Shown piece by piece: positions 62,357 through 64,000 of a stretch of 64,000 nucleotides of DNA (positions are counted from its first letter, which is position 1; every line of letters begins with the position of its first letter). The notes beneath the pieces were generated by a model, which worked only from the letters and a program-made list of their open reading frames with translations, was not told the origin of the DNA and did not search any database. The stretch is from Fasciolopsis buskii (Eukaryota > Platyhelminthes > Trematoda > Plagiorchiida > Fasciolidae), in contig LUCM01009174.1 of NCBI GenBank assembly GCA_008360955.1, positions 67,719 to 131,718 on the forward strand, in the 5' to 3' direction. The translations under genes were made by a program, and so were the position numbers.

Positions 62357-64000
62357 GGTAGAAGTAAGCAGGAAACGGATGCTTTGTAAGTCTAGACGCA
62401 CTGGATTCTCTGGTTACCTCGTCATTTTTCTATCTTATCAGTGCACTTGCGGTTGAAAGTAGATCACATGAATCCAGTAAGGGCTATCTGTGAGAATTTT
62501 TGGCCACATTCCAAAAATTCTGACACTTAATTTGGTCGAAAATACAAAGTAGCTCACTCGCACGATACCTAGGTGGCTGTGACAGACCCGCTGACCTCAA
62601 GTCAGCTTTCCGAGTGAAAAGTCGTTAAACATCCGATCGCCTCCAGAGGTTTGCAGAAGTAGCTTCATTTTCTGTTATAAGTGTGATTTGTGCAACCGGC
62701 TGGAAATCGTGAACCGTTTTGCCGTTTCCCTATAAAGACTATGAAGATAGGATGACTAGTGACTTTATCTCACGCCCAAATGCTCAGTCCGCGTGATTTC
62801 AGTGATCAGTGTCCTCCCATTTGACTTTCCGACGCTTTTTTGCATTTGTGAGAAATCTCAATAAAATTTACAAATCCATCGACTGAAGCAAAATATATGT
62901 GACTTTAAACACCCCCGAATTGCAAACGAACATATCACATGTGACTTAGTGCCTTCAATCACGTGATGTGGATTTCGCCAGTAGCTCGAATTTCAGCGAA
63001 GAAAATGCGGAGACGCACTCATAAACCACCAAACGGACGTCAGCTTCTGCCACATTTTCCCCAGATGTTATCTGCATACAAACACCTGTAATATGGGAAC
63101 AATTATGCATGTCATTTTAAATCTTACACAAGATTTTCGGATGATTTCAAGTTTCCTATTCAGCTGTACCAGTCAGAGAAGACTCCACATGCTGTTTGAT
63201 GGACTCACCTTAGTCTTTCACTTGAAAGTGCCCGCTAATTTACTTTCAGACTCAAACCTGAACTTCACACATGTCACAATAGATATTTTCCCAGGGAACA
63301 ATGAATTCTCAAGCAATATTTTATGTGCTTACGCAGGGTCTATTGAGAATACTACCGACATTAAACGCGCTACGCTTTCCGGGTGACTAAACGTTGCACA
63401 TCTTCATCGCTCTAAATTGTGTTCATCTGCTATAAAACAGCGAAAAGAGCACATGCAATTTTGAATTAAGTTGATCAGAACTGTTTTGAATTTCATCGGC
63501 AATTTTATACTGCTCGCTAAATCACAATTATCGATTGTTCCTACTAAGTCATTTTGTTAGATACTACCGAGTTTGTCAGCTGGGTAAACCGGAAGGATCT
63601 AGACAATCGCATAATGTGCTTCTGTTCGTCAAACTAAACCTAGCCATGAGAATCCGTATTTCAAAATACAAACGAATAACTTCTCAGACTTCCAGATTCC
63701 AATCGTGCGGTCAGTTACCGAGATGGATGGTGGCAGGTTAGTCATTCACGATTCAAATCATGATGTACCACCGCGACAATATTGAAAATACCGATTATAG
63801 GTGCGAATTTATTTCAATCGAATTTTCGTTTTATCCAAAGCATTTGAATTTGAGTGGAGTGATTGACAGAAACAAGATAAAAAATAACAGGTCAGATTCA
63901 CTCGGGACGAACAAAGCCCCACGCTCAACGAAGCGAAGCATGGATGCGCACTTCCCAAGTTCTCCTCATGTCGAACGTGAAACAAGAATGCACAATTTTG
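62357..64000. other. No recognisable gene
   Basis: Short frames only (97 codons at 63093-63386 is the longest). No motif or repeat recognised up to the right edge. Confidence 0.45.

Noticed and set aside
1..64000. Bacterial-type features (operons, ribosome binding sites, CRISPR, terminators)
   Set aside because: The sequence has eukaryotic SINEs and retroelements and no dense coding, so such signals would be meaningless here.

Overview
This window looks like non-coding genomic DNA from a eukaryote, most likely a flatworm and probably a digenean fluke. No complete protein-coding gene could be recognised on either strand. The sequence is AT-rich by eye. Its open frames are short (the longest is about 167 codons), fall on both strands, mostly lack a convincing start, and show no family resemblance except where noted below. 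About that many short frames are expected by chance in 64 kb of this composition. There are no rRNA genes, intact tRNA genes, CRISPR arrays or bacterial-style operons. The fluke assignment is inference: it rests on the mix of tRNA-derived SINEs, Penelope-like elements and a non-LTR reverse transcriptase whose C-terminal wording resembles fluke elements from memory.

What can be supported is a graveyard of transposable elements. The left edge (1-330, minus) holds the apurinic-type endonuclease part of a non-LTR retrotransposon. Positions 3988-4263 (plus) hold a frameshifted GIY-YIG endonuclease tail of a Penelope-like element (PLE). Position 5810 carries a tRNA-like head on the minus strand. 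Positions 9180-10110 (minus) carry a second, internally deleted non-LTR reverse transcriptase. Positions 18257-18660 (plus) carry a likely Gag relic of an LTR retrotransposon. From 29 kb rightwards the window becomes SINE-rich. Eight copies of one tRNA-derived family (SINE-A, tRNA-Arg-like head, GATAAAA tails) lie between 29.2 and 62.4 kb. Four copies of a second tRNA-headed repeat (repeat-B), which carries conserved sequence upstream of the head, lie between 38.6 and 48.4 kb. A 5'-truncated PLE flanked by inverted terminal arms lies at 57678-58305, and a solo piece of the same terminal repeat lies at 38109-38213.

The most consequential observation is at 50461-52225. An 883-base block is followed at once by an 881-base near-copy, and the only ambiguous base in the window (n at 51344) sits exactly on the junction. 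This looks like two contigs that should have been overlapped, so about 0.9 kb of the window is probably duplicated falsely. The 33 or so differences between the copies all fall in the central 498 bases.

The pieces do not form a working gene system. The autonomous relics (non-LTR reverse transcriptase, PLE) are the kinds of enzyme that could have moved the SINEs, but no shared 3' tail was found that would pair a particular SINE with a particular LINE. I found no convincing novel biological system. The items worth follow-up are the assembly junction, the PLE with inverted arms, and the unusual architecture of repeat-B.
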